Part shown: piece by piece, positions 49,633 through 60,714 of the stretch
Layout of the letters: each line of letters opens with the position of its first letter
Position numbering within the stretch: the stretch's first letter is position 1
NCBI GenBank assembly: GCA_025594325.1
Contig: JANHCV010000011.1
Span: forward strand, 682,001-746,000
Reading direction: 5' to 3'
DNA length: 64,000 nucleotides
Origin: Blastocladiella emersonii ATCC 22665
Lineage: Eukaryota > Blastocladiomycota > Blastocladiomycetes > Blastocladiales > Blastocladiaceae
Notes under the pieces: generated by a model
Seen by the model: only the letters and a program-made list of their open reading frames with translations
Database searches by the model: none
What the model was told of the DNA's origin: nothing
Program-made: the position numbers and the translations under genes

Positions 49633-52600
49633 ATGTCCCGCGACGCCGGCCCCGCCATGGGCTCGATGCCCATCGTGCAGCGCCGCGCCGTGACCGGCTA
49701 CTTTGCCGGCGCCGAGTGGGGCGCCCTGCTGCTCACCACCAACGGCGCCGCCAACATCCAGCTGTACCAGATCGACCCGCAGTCGTTCACGCTGCTCAAG
49801 ATCGCCGAGTGCTTCCTCGGCGCCAACGTGCTCGGCCTCGAGCGCCTGCGCATCGGCGCCAACTCGAAAGACTACATCCTCGCCTCGCTCGACGGCGGCG
49901 CCATCCTGATCCTCGAGTACAACCCGCAGAACGTCACCTTCGAGCTCGTCGACCAGGAGCGCTACCAGTCCACGTACCACCCGTGGCTCATCTGGGGACG
50001 CAACATGATGGCCGATTGGAAGTCGCGCTGCGTGCTCATCGGTACGTGCGCCCTCCGCCGACTCGCGCCCGCACTCGTCCGCCGAGCTAACCCTCGCCCA
50101 CCCTCACTCCCTCGCGCCTGCAGGTAACGTCGAGGACTGCAAAATCGTCTACATCCTCGTCGACCCCGTCGAGACCAAGCTCAGCGTCGCCCTCCCGACC
50201 GTCGATGCCATCCAGGGCTCGGTCCTCTACTCGGTCGTCTCGGTCGAGAGCTCGTGGCGCAACCCCATCTTCGCCTGCCTCGAGGCCTTCCGCCCCGCCT
50301 CCAAGGCCGCTGCCGCCGCCGCATCCTCGTCGGCCAACCCGGCCGCGTCCTCGGCCGCCCTGCGCGAGGAGACCATCCTGCACGGCGACAAGATGCTCGT
50401 CTACTTTGAGCTCGACCTCGACCAGAACCAGGTGTTCCGCCGCTGGGACGAGCGCGTCGACGCCTCGGCTAACATGGTCATCCCCGTGCCCGGCGACTCG
50501 GGCCCCGGCGGCGTCCTCGTGTGCTCGCGCAACCGCGTCGCCTGGCTGCACGAGCGCCGCACCCCGCAGTCGGTCCCGATCCCGCGCCCGCCGCAGCTCT
50601 CGCTCGACGTCGAAATGTACCTCGTCTCGTACACGCCCGTGCGCGGGCTCGCCAACACCCCGCCCACGGTCCTCGCCCAGAGCATCTTCGGCGACGTGTA
50701 CCTCATCGAGTTCCGCGACGACGTGCTGTCCATCAAGTTCTTTGACGCCATCCCGCAGGCCGAGAACCTGTTCCTACTCTCGAACCGGTTCCTCCTCGCC
50801 TGCTCGCTCTTCGAGTACCCGCGCGTCTACTACCTGCTCAGCATCGGCGACGACGACGACCCCGACCAGCCCACGTACTCGGCCCTCGAGCACACCGAGC
50901 CCGAGGACGCCTTCTTCCGCCCGCGCCAGCTGCGCCATCTCACGTCCACGGCCGCGCTCCAGCAGCAGCAGCTCCAGATCCAGCGCGAGAAGCAGCGCCA
51001 GCAGCTCCTCCTCGCCCAGCAGCAGCAACAGCAGCAGGCCCAGGCCCAGGCCCACCTCGCGCAGCAGCAGCAGCAGCAGCACCAGCAGCAGCAGATCGCC
51101 GCCTCGCCATACTACCAGCAGCCGGGCACCAGCGACCTCGCCCTGCGACGCGGCCACACCACGCGCGCGCCCGCCGGGTACGGCCCACCGCCGCCGCCCA
51201 ACGGGCACCACGGCGGCTTGCCGCAGCAGCAGCACCCGCAGGCGCGGTTCGGCCAGCCGCCCATGCAGGGCACCCCCGCCTACTACCCGAGCGGCGCCCA
51301 GTCCATGCCGCGCCAGTCGTCGGCCGCGTACTCCCAAATGTACGGCGGACCGAACGGTGGCCCGCCGCCGCCCCGCCCACCACCAATCCCCGCGCACTAC
51401 GCCGCTGCCGGTGGTGCGGGTGGGTTCGCGCCGCAGCAGCAGCAGCAGTACGCGCCGCACCCCGGATACGGCCCACCACCACCGCAGCAGCAGCAGCAGC
51501 AGCAAATGTCGCCGTACCAGCAGGCGCAGCACCAGCAGTTTGCGCACCACCCGCAGCAGCAGCAGCAGCGCATGCAGCCGCCGCACCCGCAGCAGCAGCA
51601 GCTCTCGCCGCAGCAGATGGCCGCGTACGGCGCCCCGCCACCGCCGCTCGCGCACCACCACGCGACGTACCCGCCGCCCGGCGTCGGCGGTGCCGGTCCC
51701 GCGCCACCGGGCGCGCCCATGGACCCCGCTGCCGCGGCGTTCGCGTCGCGCCAGTCGAGTCTCGCGCACCGCCAGCAGGTCATGGTCGGCGGCCGCACCG
51801 CATCCCTGCGCCGCCCGCGGTCGCAGATCATGCACCTCCCCGCCACCCCGCAGCAGCAGCTCCAGCACCGCATGGTCCAGCCCGCCATGCTCAACAAGCG
51901 GTACAGCTCGCTGCGCCGGCCCGCGAGTGCTGGGTCCGTCCAGCCGCAGCACCCCGGCGCCGCGCACATGCAGCAGCTCCCCGGGCTGTCCGAGGAGGAG
52001 GTCCCGCAGCGCCCGCCATCGGCCGGTGCCGGGCGCCGGTCGCCCGGTCCCGCGGCTGCGCCCGGGCCCGCGCGCATGGGCAGCGTCGACTCGGGGTACC
52101 CGAACAGCGGGTTCGTCCCCGCGCACGGGTACCATCCCGAGGACATGGTGGGGCGGCCCGGATCGCCCGCCAACCTCGCCGGTGGTCCGCTCGACTCGGG
52201 CGACTCGGGCATGTGGAGCGGCGAGCTCAGCGCCGACACGACGCGGCCGTCGTCGCCCGCGCTTTCGGGCTCCGCGGGCGGGGCCGAGGCCAGCCCCGTG
52301 TCGCCGTCCGGCGGCATCGCGCCCGCGCTCCCCGAGTCGGACGAGAAGCGGCGCAAGCACCTCGAGCTGCGGTCGTATGTCGCCAACGAGGTCAGCGAGA
52401 CGGAGCAGTCGTACCGCGAGTCGCTCGGGATCCTGCTGGGCCAGTTCAAGGAGCCGCTGTCGCAGCAGAAGCTGGTGCCCAACGTGTTCATCAACCTCGT
52501 GTTCCGCGGCGTCAAGGAGCTGCTCGACTTCTCGGAGGTATTTGCGCAGGAGCTCGCCGACACGCTCGCGGCGTGGGACGACGAGACGTCGCAGCTCGCG

Positions 52601-55057
52601 CCGCTGTTCCTCGCGCACCGCGACGACTTTGGCGTGTTCCGCAAGTTTGTCGACAACTACGCCAACGCGCTCGCCATGGTGCGCCGCGCCGAGGAGTCGA
52701 ACCCGCAGTTCAAGCAGTTCAACGACCGGTGCAAGTCGTCGCGCGACACCAACCGCCAGCAGCTGCAGGATTTCCTGATCCTGCCCATCCAGCGCGCCAC
52801 GCGGTACCCGCTCCTCCTCAAGGACGTGCGCAAGCACACGCCCGCCGACCATCCGGACGCGGACGGGCTCACGCAGGCGCTGTCGATGATGAACGAGATC
52901 GCGGCGCAGGTCAACCAGGTCAAGCAGCAGGAGGAGGAGATGACGCGCATGTTCACGATGCTCAAGCAGGTCGAGGGCACCCCGCCCATCGTCATCAAGT
53001 ACTCGCGCCGCCTGATCCTCGAGGTCGACGCCTCGGACATGTCGGGCATGACGCTCGCCGGGCTCGGCGGCGCCCTCGGGTCGCTCGTGACCGGCTCGCT
53101 CGCCGCCGCCACCAAGCACCACCCGATGCGCCTCTACCTCATGTCGGACCTGCTGCTCGTCGCCAAGGTCCACAAGAAGAAGACCAAGTTTGTCCGGCTC
53201 CTTGACCTCGCCGACCTCACGGCGACCGAGCGCGGCACCACCATGCTCGTCATCGACATCGCGGCCGGCTCGCTGTCCACGTCGTCAGCCACGCTCAACG
53301 CCAAGCACGCCGGCGCCGGCGGCCCGCTCGGCGGCGGCAAGGGGTTTGGGATGGCCCCCGGCGGCGGCCCGCTCATCCCCAAGTCGGCGGGCGGCGCAGG
53401 CGACGCGGGCAAGGAGCAGCTCCCGACCAACTACGTCTTCTCGCTGCCCGACGAAAAGTCGCGCCAGAACTTCATGCTCGCGCTCGCCGCCAAGATCAAG
53501 TCGACGCGCGAGCAGCGCGCCCGCGAGGGCGGCGTCTTCTCGCTCCCGCGCAACGTGGCCGCCATCCCGATCCCGGCCGGCGGCGCAGTCCCGCCGCCGA
53601 TGCTCCCGAGCAGCCCGCTGCCGTCCACGGCGGCCTCGATCACCAGCACGCCGTCGGCGGCGGGTGTGGCCGGCCCGATTGCGATCGCCGGCAGCGGCGC
53701 CGCGAGCACCGCCGGGTCCGACGCGAGCAAGATCACCACGCCCGTGTCGCGGTCCCCGCGCACCCCGAGCCACGCGTCTGCGTCGCTGCTTGAGCACTCG
53801 GACGCGTCGGCGGGGTCCGCGGGCAAGCCCGGCGGCGTGCTCATGCTGCCGTCGTCCAACAACCCCGCGATGGTCGCGTCGGGTGAGAACCGGCGCGCCA
53901 GCCTCAACATCCCGCTCAACGGGGCAGGCGACCTCCGGCGCCCGTCGCACTCGTCGACGCTGTCCGACATCGAGTCGGCGCTCACGTACATGAACATGCA
54001 GGAGCCCGGCCCGCCGCGGATCGACGAGGACGTGGCGCTCGCGCCGCTCCCGCCCGCGCTGCCGTCGTTTGCGGCCGGGAGTGGCGGCGGCGACGCGCGC
54101 TTGCGCACGGGCACACCGCTCGACGAGCTCGACGACGTGGCCAGCGAGTTTGCGGTGGTCGGCGCGTACTCGGACGGCGACCTCGCGGCGCTCCAGGCGC
54201 GTGACGAGGACGAGGACGGCGGCGGCGACCGCTTCGACCACGACGACGACAACGTGTACGTGCCTGCGCCACCACCACCACCGCCCTCTGCGCCACCGGG
54301 GCCGCCCCCACCACCCGCACCGCGCCGTCCAGCGACCGCAACTGACGACCCCGCCTCGGACACGTACTCGCTGGGTATCTACCTCCCGTCGGCCGACGAC
54401 GCCTCCTCGACGCGATCTCGACCTCGACCCGCCACGCTCAACCGGCCGGCGTCGCTCCAGTCGTCTTCCAAGTCGCAGCCTCAGTCTCCAGTAACCGTCG
54501 ACGGGCTCGAGGGCCTGAGTCTCGTCGGCATGCCGTTGTCAAGCAGCACGCCCGCGTCCGCGACGCACTCCCCCACCACCACGCACGCCTACCCCCACCC
54601 GCCGCACCACCACCACCACCCTAGAAGCACCAGTACCCCATCGTCCCCTACGCCGTCGCCCGCGTCGCCCACGGTCTCTGCCTCGCGCCGCGAGCTCCGC
54701 AAAACCAGCTCGTTCCGCGCCCTCATGTCCCTGTCCGAGTCGTCGCTGCAGCCGCTGCGCAACCTGCTCGGCGGGACCAGCAGCACCAGCAACCTCGCGG
54801 CGGCCGACGCGCTCTCGTCGTCGCCCGCGACCGCATCGGCGCCCGTCGTGTACGCGAGCGACGCGAGCTTCGTGTCCGCGTCCGAGGACCTGGCGGTCGC
54901 GCCCAGTCCCCCGCTCACGCGGTCGCCGACGGCGGGCTCCGAGTCGAGCGCGCGGAGCGGTGGCGGGCCACCGGTAGCGGCCGCGGGGCGCAAGCTGTCG
55001 TGGACCATGGGGTTCGGGTCGCTCAAGCGGTCGGGCAGCGGGTCGTCGGCGTCATAG
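49633..55057 (+). CDS. Fusion protein: Rse1/SF3B3-like N-terminus + Gln-rich linker + RhoGEF (DH-PH)
   Basis: Two exons: 49633-50041 and 50124-55057 (82-bp intron), 1780 residues. Residues 1-411 match the first part of SF3B3/Rse1 (MMS1_N/CPSF_A propeller): SKDYILASLDGGAILILEYN, KIVYILVDP, NPIFACLEAF, LVYFELDLDQNQVFRRWDE, GPGGVLVCSRNRVAWL, LSIGDDDDPDQPTYSALEH and FFRPRQLRHL. The match ends abruptly there and the frame continues without interruption into a Gln/Pro-rich linker (411-880). A DH domain follows (882-1087: VANEVSETEQSYRESLGILL, FLILPIQRATRYPLLLKDV) and a PH domain (1089-1262). The tail (1263-1780) is Ser/Pro-rich. DH-PH modules activate Rho GTPases; the Rse1 part belongs to the U2 snRNP SF3b complex or its paralogs. 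No stop, frameshift or splice site occurs at the junction, so it is a real frame-level fusion unless the assembly is wrong. Confidence 0.88.
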
Positions 55058-55397
55058 ATTTTTCCTCTCTCTCTCTTTTCTCTCCCCTCCTCCCCTCTCT
55101 CTCTTTTGTGTTTGATTAGTGCGTGTGTTTTGTTTTTGACTCTCTCTCTTTTCGCATTACATTGCATCTCGATTCCTCTCCCCTGCAAACGGCAAACTGA
55201 AATGAGCGACGCGGCGCCGTGCCACGCGTGTTGCCGTGCACGCGCCGCGCCGCGCTCGTCACGTGGCGCTATTCGTCACGACGATCGCGGTTGGTCGGGC
55301 GGGCCGCCCCGCTCGTCGCCGACGCGTTCGGCCCCTTCTGCCCACAGCAACCGCGGGCGACCACGCGCTCACACTCCCTGCAACGCATCAACGCACC
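55058..55397 (+). promoter_or_regulatory. Upstream region of RPN5
   Basis: A pyrimidine-rich stretch with CTCT repeats (55065-55170) is followed by GC-rich DNA with a CACGTG E-box at 55260-55265 and a nearby TTCGTCACGACG. I see no proteasome-associated PACE element (GGTGGCAAA). Confidence 0.5.
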
Positions 55398-56943
55398 ATG
55401 TCAAACGCCGACGGCCGCCTGCAGAAGCTCGAAAAGGACTATGCGCCCATCTGCGACGCCGAGCTGCCCAAAGCCGAGGAGCTCGCCCTGGTAGGCTTCC
55501 AACTCGCCGAACCGCTTGTTTTAGGGGATGGAGGGTTGATCCCGCTGTGTGCGTGCGCCCACCGTGTAGAGCGGCCGCCTCGCCGAGGCGCTCGAGCAGC
55601 TCAACGTCCTGGAGCGCCAGACGCGAAACGTACGCCATGTCTGCATCGGACTGCCGTGACTCGGGGCTCACCGCCGAGATGTATAGGGCGGCGACATGCT
55701 GTCGAACGCGCGCGTGCTCGTGCACATTGTCCGCCTCTGCTTCCGCACCAACAACCTCGCCCTGCTCAACGAGAACATTGTGGCGCTCAGCAAGAAGCAC
55801 GGCGCCCTCAAGCAGGCCGTGCAGAAGATGGTCCAGGAGGCCGTCACCTTTGTCGACGCGACCCCCGACAAGAAGGCCAAGCTCGAGCTGATTGACACGC
55901 TGCGCACCGTGACCGAGGGCAAGGTACACATCGCCGACGCACCTCGTGGCCAGCGCGCAAGGGCTGACATCGCACCCTGTGCGTAGATCTACGTCGAGGT
56001 CGAGCGCGCGCGCCTCACGCGCATCCTCGCCGGCATCCGCGAGGCCGACGGCGACATCCCCGGCGCGGCCGACATCCTGCAGGAGCTGCAGGTCGAGACG
56101 TTCGGCAGCATGGAGAAGCGCGAGAAGACCGATTTCCTGCTCGAGCAGATGCGCCTGTGCCTGGCGCGCGGCGACTACACGCGCACGCAGATCATCTCGC
56201 GCAAGATCTCGACCAAGTACTTCAACGACGCGGCGGTGGCCGACCTCAAGCTGCGGTTCTACGAGCTCATGATCCAGCACGCGCTCAACGCCAACGACTA
56301 CCTGGCCATCTGCAAGTACTACCGCGAGGTGTACAACACGCAGGTGGTCAAGGACGACGAGCACAAGTGGAAGGAGATCCTCACCTTTGTCGTCATCTTC
56401 ATCACGCTGGCGCCCTTCGACAACGAGCAGTTGGACCTGACGCACCGCATCGCGCAGGACGAGCGGCTCGCGCAGATCCCCGTGCTCAAGGGCTTCCTCA
56501 AGCTGTTCATGACCCCCGAGCTGATGCGGTGGCCCAAGGTCGAGGAGGTGTACGGCGCCCTGCTGCGCGCGACCTACGTGTTCGCGGCGACCACGGACGA
56601 CGGCAAGCGCCGGTGGGAGGCGTTCCACCACCGCGTCGTCGAGCACAACCTGCGCGTGGTGGCCAAGTACTACACGCGCATCACGTTTGGCCGGCTCACG
56701 GAGCTGCTCGACCTGCCCGGCGAGAAGGTCGAGGACTTCATGTCGCGCCTCGTCTCGTCCAAGACCATCTACGCCAAGATCGACCGCCCCGCGCAGACGG
56801 TCACCTTCGCCAAGCCCCGCTCCGCCGACGACACGCTCGCCGAGTGGTCCAGCGGCATCCACCGCCTCCTCAAGCTCGTCGAGACCACCACCCACCTGAT
56901 CACCAAGGAGGAGATGGTCCACAAGATCCTCGCCAAGTCGTAA
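55398..56943 (+). CDS. RPN5: 26S proteasome lid subunit Rpn5 (PSMD12)
   Basis: Four exons: 55398-55490, 55570-55629, 55687-55923 and 55987-56943 (introns 79, 57 and 63 bp), 448 residues, matching yeast Rpn5 (445). Landmarks: the start LQKLEKDYAPICDAELPKAE, LNENIVALSKKHGALKQAVQ, RLTRILAGIREADGDI, QVETFGSMEKREKTDFLLEQ, IISRKISTKYFND, and a C-terminal PCI domain with RVVEHNLRVVAKYYTRITF, LTELLDLPGEKVEDFMSRLV, KIDRPAQTVTF. Rpn5 is a scaffold of the proteasome lid and has also been found in the COP9 signalosome of some fungi. It has its own promoter and stands alone in its orientation block with the fusion gene upstream. Confidence 0.97.
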
Positions 56944-57226
56944 CTGGGGGGAGGGCAGGCAGGCCGTTGAGAGAGGATACACGCATGAGATTTTTTTCTT
57001 CAAACTCGGCTGTCACGCTCGCGCGCGGGATTCACACTGCGTGTTGTCTCGCACCTGCCGTCCCGCGTCGGATCGGCTGGGATGGCGCCATCCGCTCGCC
57101 CGAGCCACGCCAAGGGGCCGACCGATCGACGACTGCCTTCTCTCCCTCGCCCTCGTGCTTTACGAGCACCCCACACCTCTATTTGCAACGTAACCGAGGC
57201 CCGGAGCCCAACCACTTCTTGCAACC

Positions 57227-58264
57227 ATGGTCGCCTCGTCTGCCGCTGCCGCCGCCGCAACCACCACCGCCGCCGCCGCGCGCCGGTTCGTCCTCGGCGG
57301 CGTGCCCGAGCACTTCAACGTGTGCCTCATCAAGGGCATCGAGGCCGGCCTCTTTGCGCAGCGCGGGCTCGAAGTTTCGTTTCGTGTGTGCCACGGCGGC
57401 ACCGGCGAGGTACGCTCGCAGCCTTGATGTCCCGCGTGATGATGATGTGCCCCCGCGCTCACACCCATGGCGTGCGTCTAGCAACTCAAACTCCTGGCCG
57501 ACGGCGAGCTCGACGGGTGCGTCGCGCTGACCGAGGGCCTGGTAAGCGGGCTCGTGGCGCGCGGCGGGCCCGCGGCCGCCGCGTACCGCCTGCTCGGGAC
57601 CTACGTGCAGACGCCGCTGACGTGGGCGGTCGCGACGCACCCGGACTCGGCCGTGACCCCCGCGACGCTGCGCGGCGCGCGTATCGGCGTCTCCCGGTTC
57701 CACTCGGGCAGCCACCTCATCCCGTACCTCCACGCGCAGCGGCACGGGTGGCTCGACGCGGGGGCGGAGGAGCCGTTCGAGTTTGCCGTCAACCGCGACT
57801 TTGCCGGTCTCCGCGCGGCGATCGCGGCGCGCGACACGGACGCGTTCCTGTGGGAGGTGGCCACGACGCAGCGCTACTTTGACGACGGCTCGCTGCGGTG
57901 TGCGGGGACCGTGGTCCCGACGTGGCCCGCCTTCTCGCTCGCCATCGCCAACGCGAGCGCAGCCGACGGTGCAGCCGCGGCGCTCCTCGACGGGGTCCGC
58001 GCCTCGCTCGCGGCATGGCACGCGCTCGACGACGGCGACAAGGTGGCCGCCGTCGTCGAGACGATCCCGAGCTACGCGCCCAAGGACGTGCGCAGCTGGC
58101 TCGCGGGCGTCCGGTTCGCCGCCGACGGCGATGTGGCGGCGGTCGACGCCGCGGCGGTCCGCGAGATCGTCGACATGCTCGTCGCAGCGCGCGTGATCGA
58201 GGCCGCGCCTGAGTGTCCGCTCGAAGACTTTGTCGCGGCCGGCGGCGTGACGCGCGTCGTGTGA
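57227..58264 (+). CDS. SsuA/THI5-type (Ca3427-like) PBP2-fold protein
   Basis: Two exons: 57227-57409 and 57482-58264, with a 72-bp intron (GTACGC...CTAG), giving 321 residues. There is no signal peptide: after an Ala/Thr-rich start comes RFVLGGVPEHFNVCLIKGIE, then GLFAQRGLEVSFR, GGTGEQLKLLADGELDGCVA, LLGTYVQTPLTWAVA, RGARIGVSRFHSGSHLIPYL and AFLWEVATTQRYFDDGSLRC. This is the type-II periplasmic-binding fold seen in bacterial sulfonate/pyrimidine-precursor binding proteins and in fungal Candida Ca3427-like proteins. In fungi these are cytosolic; the ligand is unknown to me. Single domain, complete, no transporter neighbours in the window. Confidence 0.8.
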
Positions 58265-59295
58265 TCCCGAAATGATGCAGCACACCACTAGCATAAATCA
58301 ACTCATACTATTGCATCTAATCACAGTCTCCCGAGTTCTTGCGCTGGGATCAAGCTCTCAGGCATAACAGACGACGATTAAACTCAGGGTCCGATTTGTT
58401 CGATGCGCTAGGGCAGACAACAGGTGGTACATGACGCTGAGCAATAAGCTGCGAGGTGCTTCGTCTCGGTCAACAAGCCCGTCCACAAAGCAGTGGTATC
58501 CAGCAACGACACAAAAGAGTAGATGGCCAACACAAGGTAACGTGAGGTCAACGAGCAAAGTCTTCATCACACCATCAACATCAACTCTGGCGCGATGTCT
58601 TCGATCGGCCCACAGACTGAGCAGCGAGCCAGTGCAGGGACAACACGGGCATTGGCTAGGGACAGTTACCACAATGATGATGGTGTTGACCCAGAAATTG
58701 CGAGTGTCAACCACATCTTCTAGCGTCCAAAAGATCAAGACTCGACCACGAGAACAGCGAAGAAGCCGAGCGCCAAGGCTGCGGCCGTACGCTTGTCTCG
58801 AATGGGCCCAGTCAACTTGATTACGTAGTTCGTGGGACGAATAAGAGGAGAGGTCGCAATCATAACCAGCATGTACCAAGCTACGGCCAAGATGAGCTCC
58901 ATGATGGCCGAGATGAAGTCCATGATGCAGTGGGCGAAAGATTCCTCATGTCCACCATTCTTACAGGAACGCGAAGCAAGCTGGTTGCGAAGTGAATAGC
59001 CCCAACGCCGCTCTTTCCGAGCGATAGAAATCTTGTGCTTGCCAAGCTTACCCGAGCTTTGGATTCGGTAGCCCTCCGTAACGCATTTTTGCTTGAGGGC
59101 AGCAGAGAAAGAGAGCAACTGTGCTTTCTTGCGAGCCAGCGAGTTGAGCCATACGCTGCGCTGTTTGTCCGAAGTCTTGAGAAACATTACGAGGTGCTGG
59201 GGGCAGGAGCAGAAAGAGAGTAAGCGAGAGTGCAGTTGTAGGTGCGCTCCACGATTCCGCACTCATTGAGTTGTTCTCGTGATCACCAATCCCTC
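58265..59295. other. Low-confidence region; one hypothetical minus-strand frame
   Basis: A 175-codon minus-strand frame (58735-59262) has one hydrophobic stretch (IMELILAVAWYMLVMIATS) and a basic middle. A second, shifted minus-strand frame downstream (58358-58730) is also hydrophobic. They could be exons or remnants of one gene, but I found no convincing splice join and no family match. Confidence 0.3.
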
Positions 59296-59352
59296 TGTTA
59301 CGCGTCGTTCATGCGGTGGTGATCGGGGTGATCATCCACCTGATCTCGCGTG
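59296..59352 (-). mobile_element. LTR fragment
   Basis: TGTTACGCGTCGTTCATG followed by GGTGGTGATCGGGGTGATCA and CCTGATCTCGCGT is the terminal ~57 bp of the same LTR family as 8080-8287, in reverse orientation. It is the same in sequence as the start of the fragment at 63825. Confidence 0.8.
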
Positions 59353-60714
59353 CCAGTCGTTCTTCAACCAGCACAGCAAGCGACACCACTATCCAGACTT
59401 CAAAGGGAATTTCGTCGCTAGCCCGGACAGCGGGAGCGGTGGACGAGTCGCTCACAAAGCACCTCAATTTCCTGACCTTGACGCGGCCACTGCTGTCCAT
59501 CATGATCGGTGTCCATTTTCCACAGCTGAACGGACATCAGTCACAAAGGGTCTGCCCGTTGCCATCAGTGGCCAGCTTCCGCCAAGAAATTGGTACGTTC
59601 GTCACGAAGTTGTTGCGGTCAAGATCGACGCAATCGAAGATGAAGTCCGAGTCAGCGAGCGTACTTCGCGGCGGCTCTCACGTTTTACGCGTCACGCACC
59701 GAGTTCCGCGCCATGAGCAAAGCCTGATCGCGGTAGTCGTGGAGTTGCTCTGGATGCCAGCCCAGTACGACGATCCCTCTCAACGGAAGGTGATGTCGAA
59801 ACGGTGCAGCTCCGCAAGTTCTAAGAACAGCCCTGGTCGCCTGACTGCCTCCTTGGCTGAACGAGGAAGTCGACCAAGTCGGAAACGGGCCGCTGCTGGT
59901 GTCGGCTCCAGAGTTGTTTACCCATCGCCAAATGCTCTTGGTGCTTCGACGGTGCGCGTGACGCGCTCCTCGTTGGTAACTTGTTTTGGGTTTGCAAACA
60001 AGAAGATGCGGGGCGTTGGTACGCAAGGGTTGGGATGAGGCCACAGTCTGGGACACGGTGCGCTGGGTACCGGTTGTTCGATGTCGATCAATCCGTGAAT
60101 CATATACAATGCATCCCTCTATCTCAGGCTGACGCGTGCCAGTCCCTCCTGAACGCACCAGCTGTTTGCACCCTTTTATTCCACAACCTCGTGACCTGAT
60201 CGTTAGTCGAGGGCTAAAGCCCTCTTTTTAGACCGCGTCGCGGCCGGATAGGGTGCCGACGCTCACGTGAGCACGATCCACGTGAGCGACCCGAAAACGC
60301 GTGACAGACGCTTCGTTTGTCATGTGATCGCTGTGGCGCAACGCGTCCTGGCCGTGCACGTGATCGGCCTCGGCCCAACCCACGGAAGCGCGTCGCTTGA
60401 CGCTGTTCCGCTCGGCCATCGCGGAACGTTTAACGCTTTGCACCGACCCTCGACCAGGCCCGCGAGACTCCGAGCACATGAATGCGTGAGAGATGCAGAA
60501 GCGCGGTAAGCCGCTAACGGAGCCCGTGCTTGGCGTGCGTGTTGGAAAACGGAGCCCGTGTTCGGTGCACATCCTTAAACGACGCGATTCACCTGGGAGC
60601 CGTTAGCGCAGGCTCGTTGACGTGAGCGCGAGTTCAACGGTTGCACCGAGAACGACTTGCGAGGTCCCATGAACGTGAGTTCGAGTGAGGACTGCGAGGT
60701 CGAGAGATCCGCTC
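59353..60714. other. Decayed repeat-rich region without gene
   Basis: There are no supported genes. Near 60198-60235 there is a reverse-oriented copy of the LINE tail motif (GGGCTTTAGCCCTCGA on the minus strand), so at least one more tail fragment is present. Confidence 0.5.

Noticed and set aside
50205-52778. 857-codon Arg/Ser-rich frame overlapping the fusion gene
   Set aside because: It is a shifted frame of the real CDS created by CAG and GCC repeats; the true frame carries the Rse1-like and DH-PH motifs.
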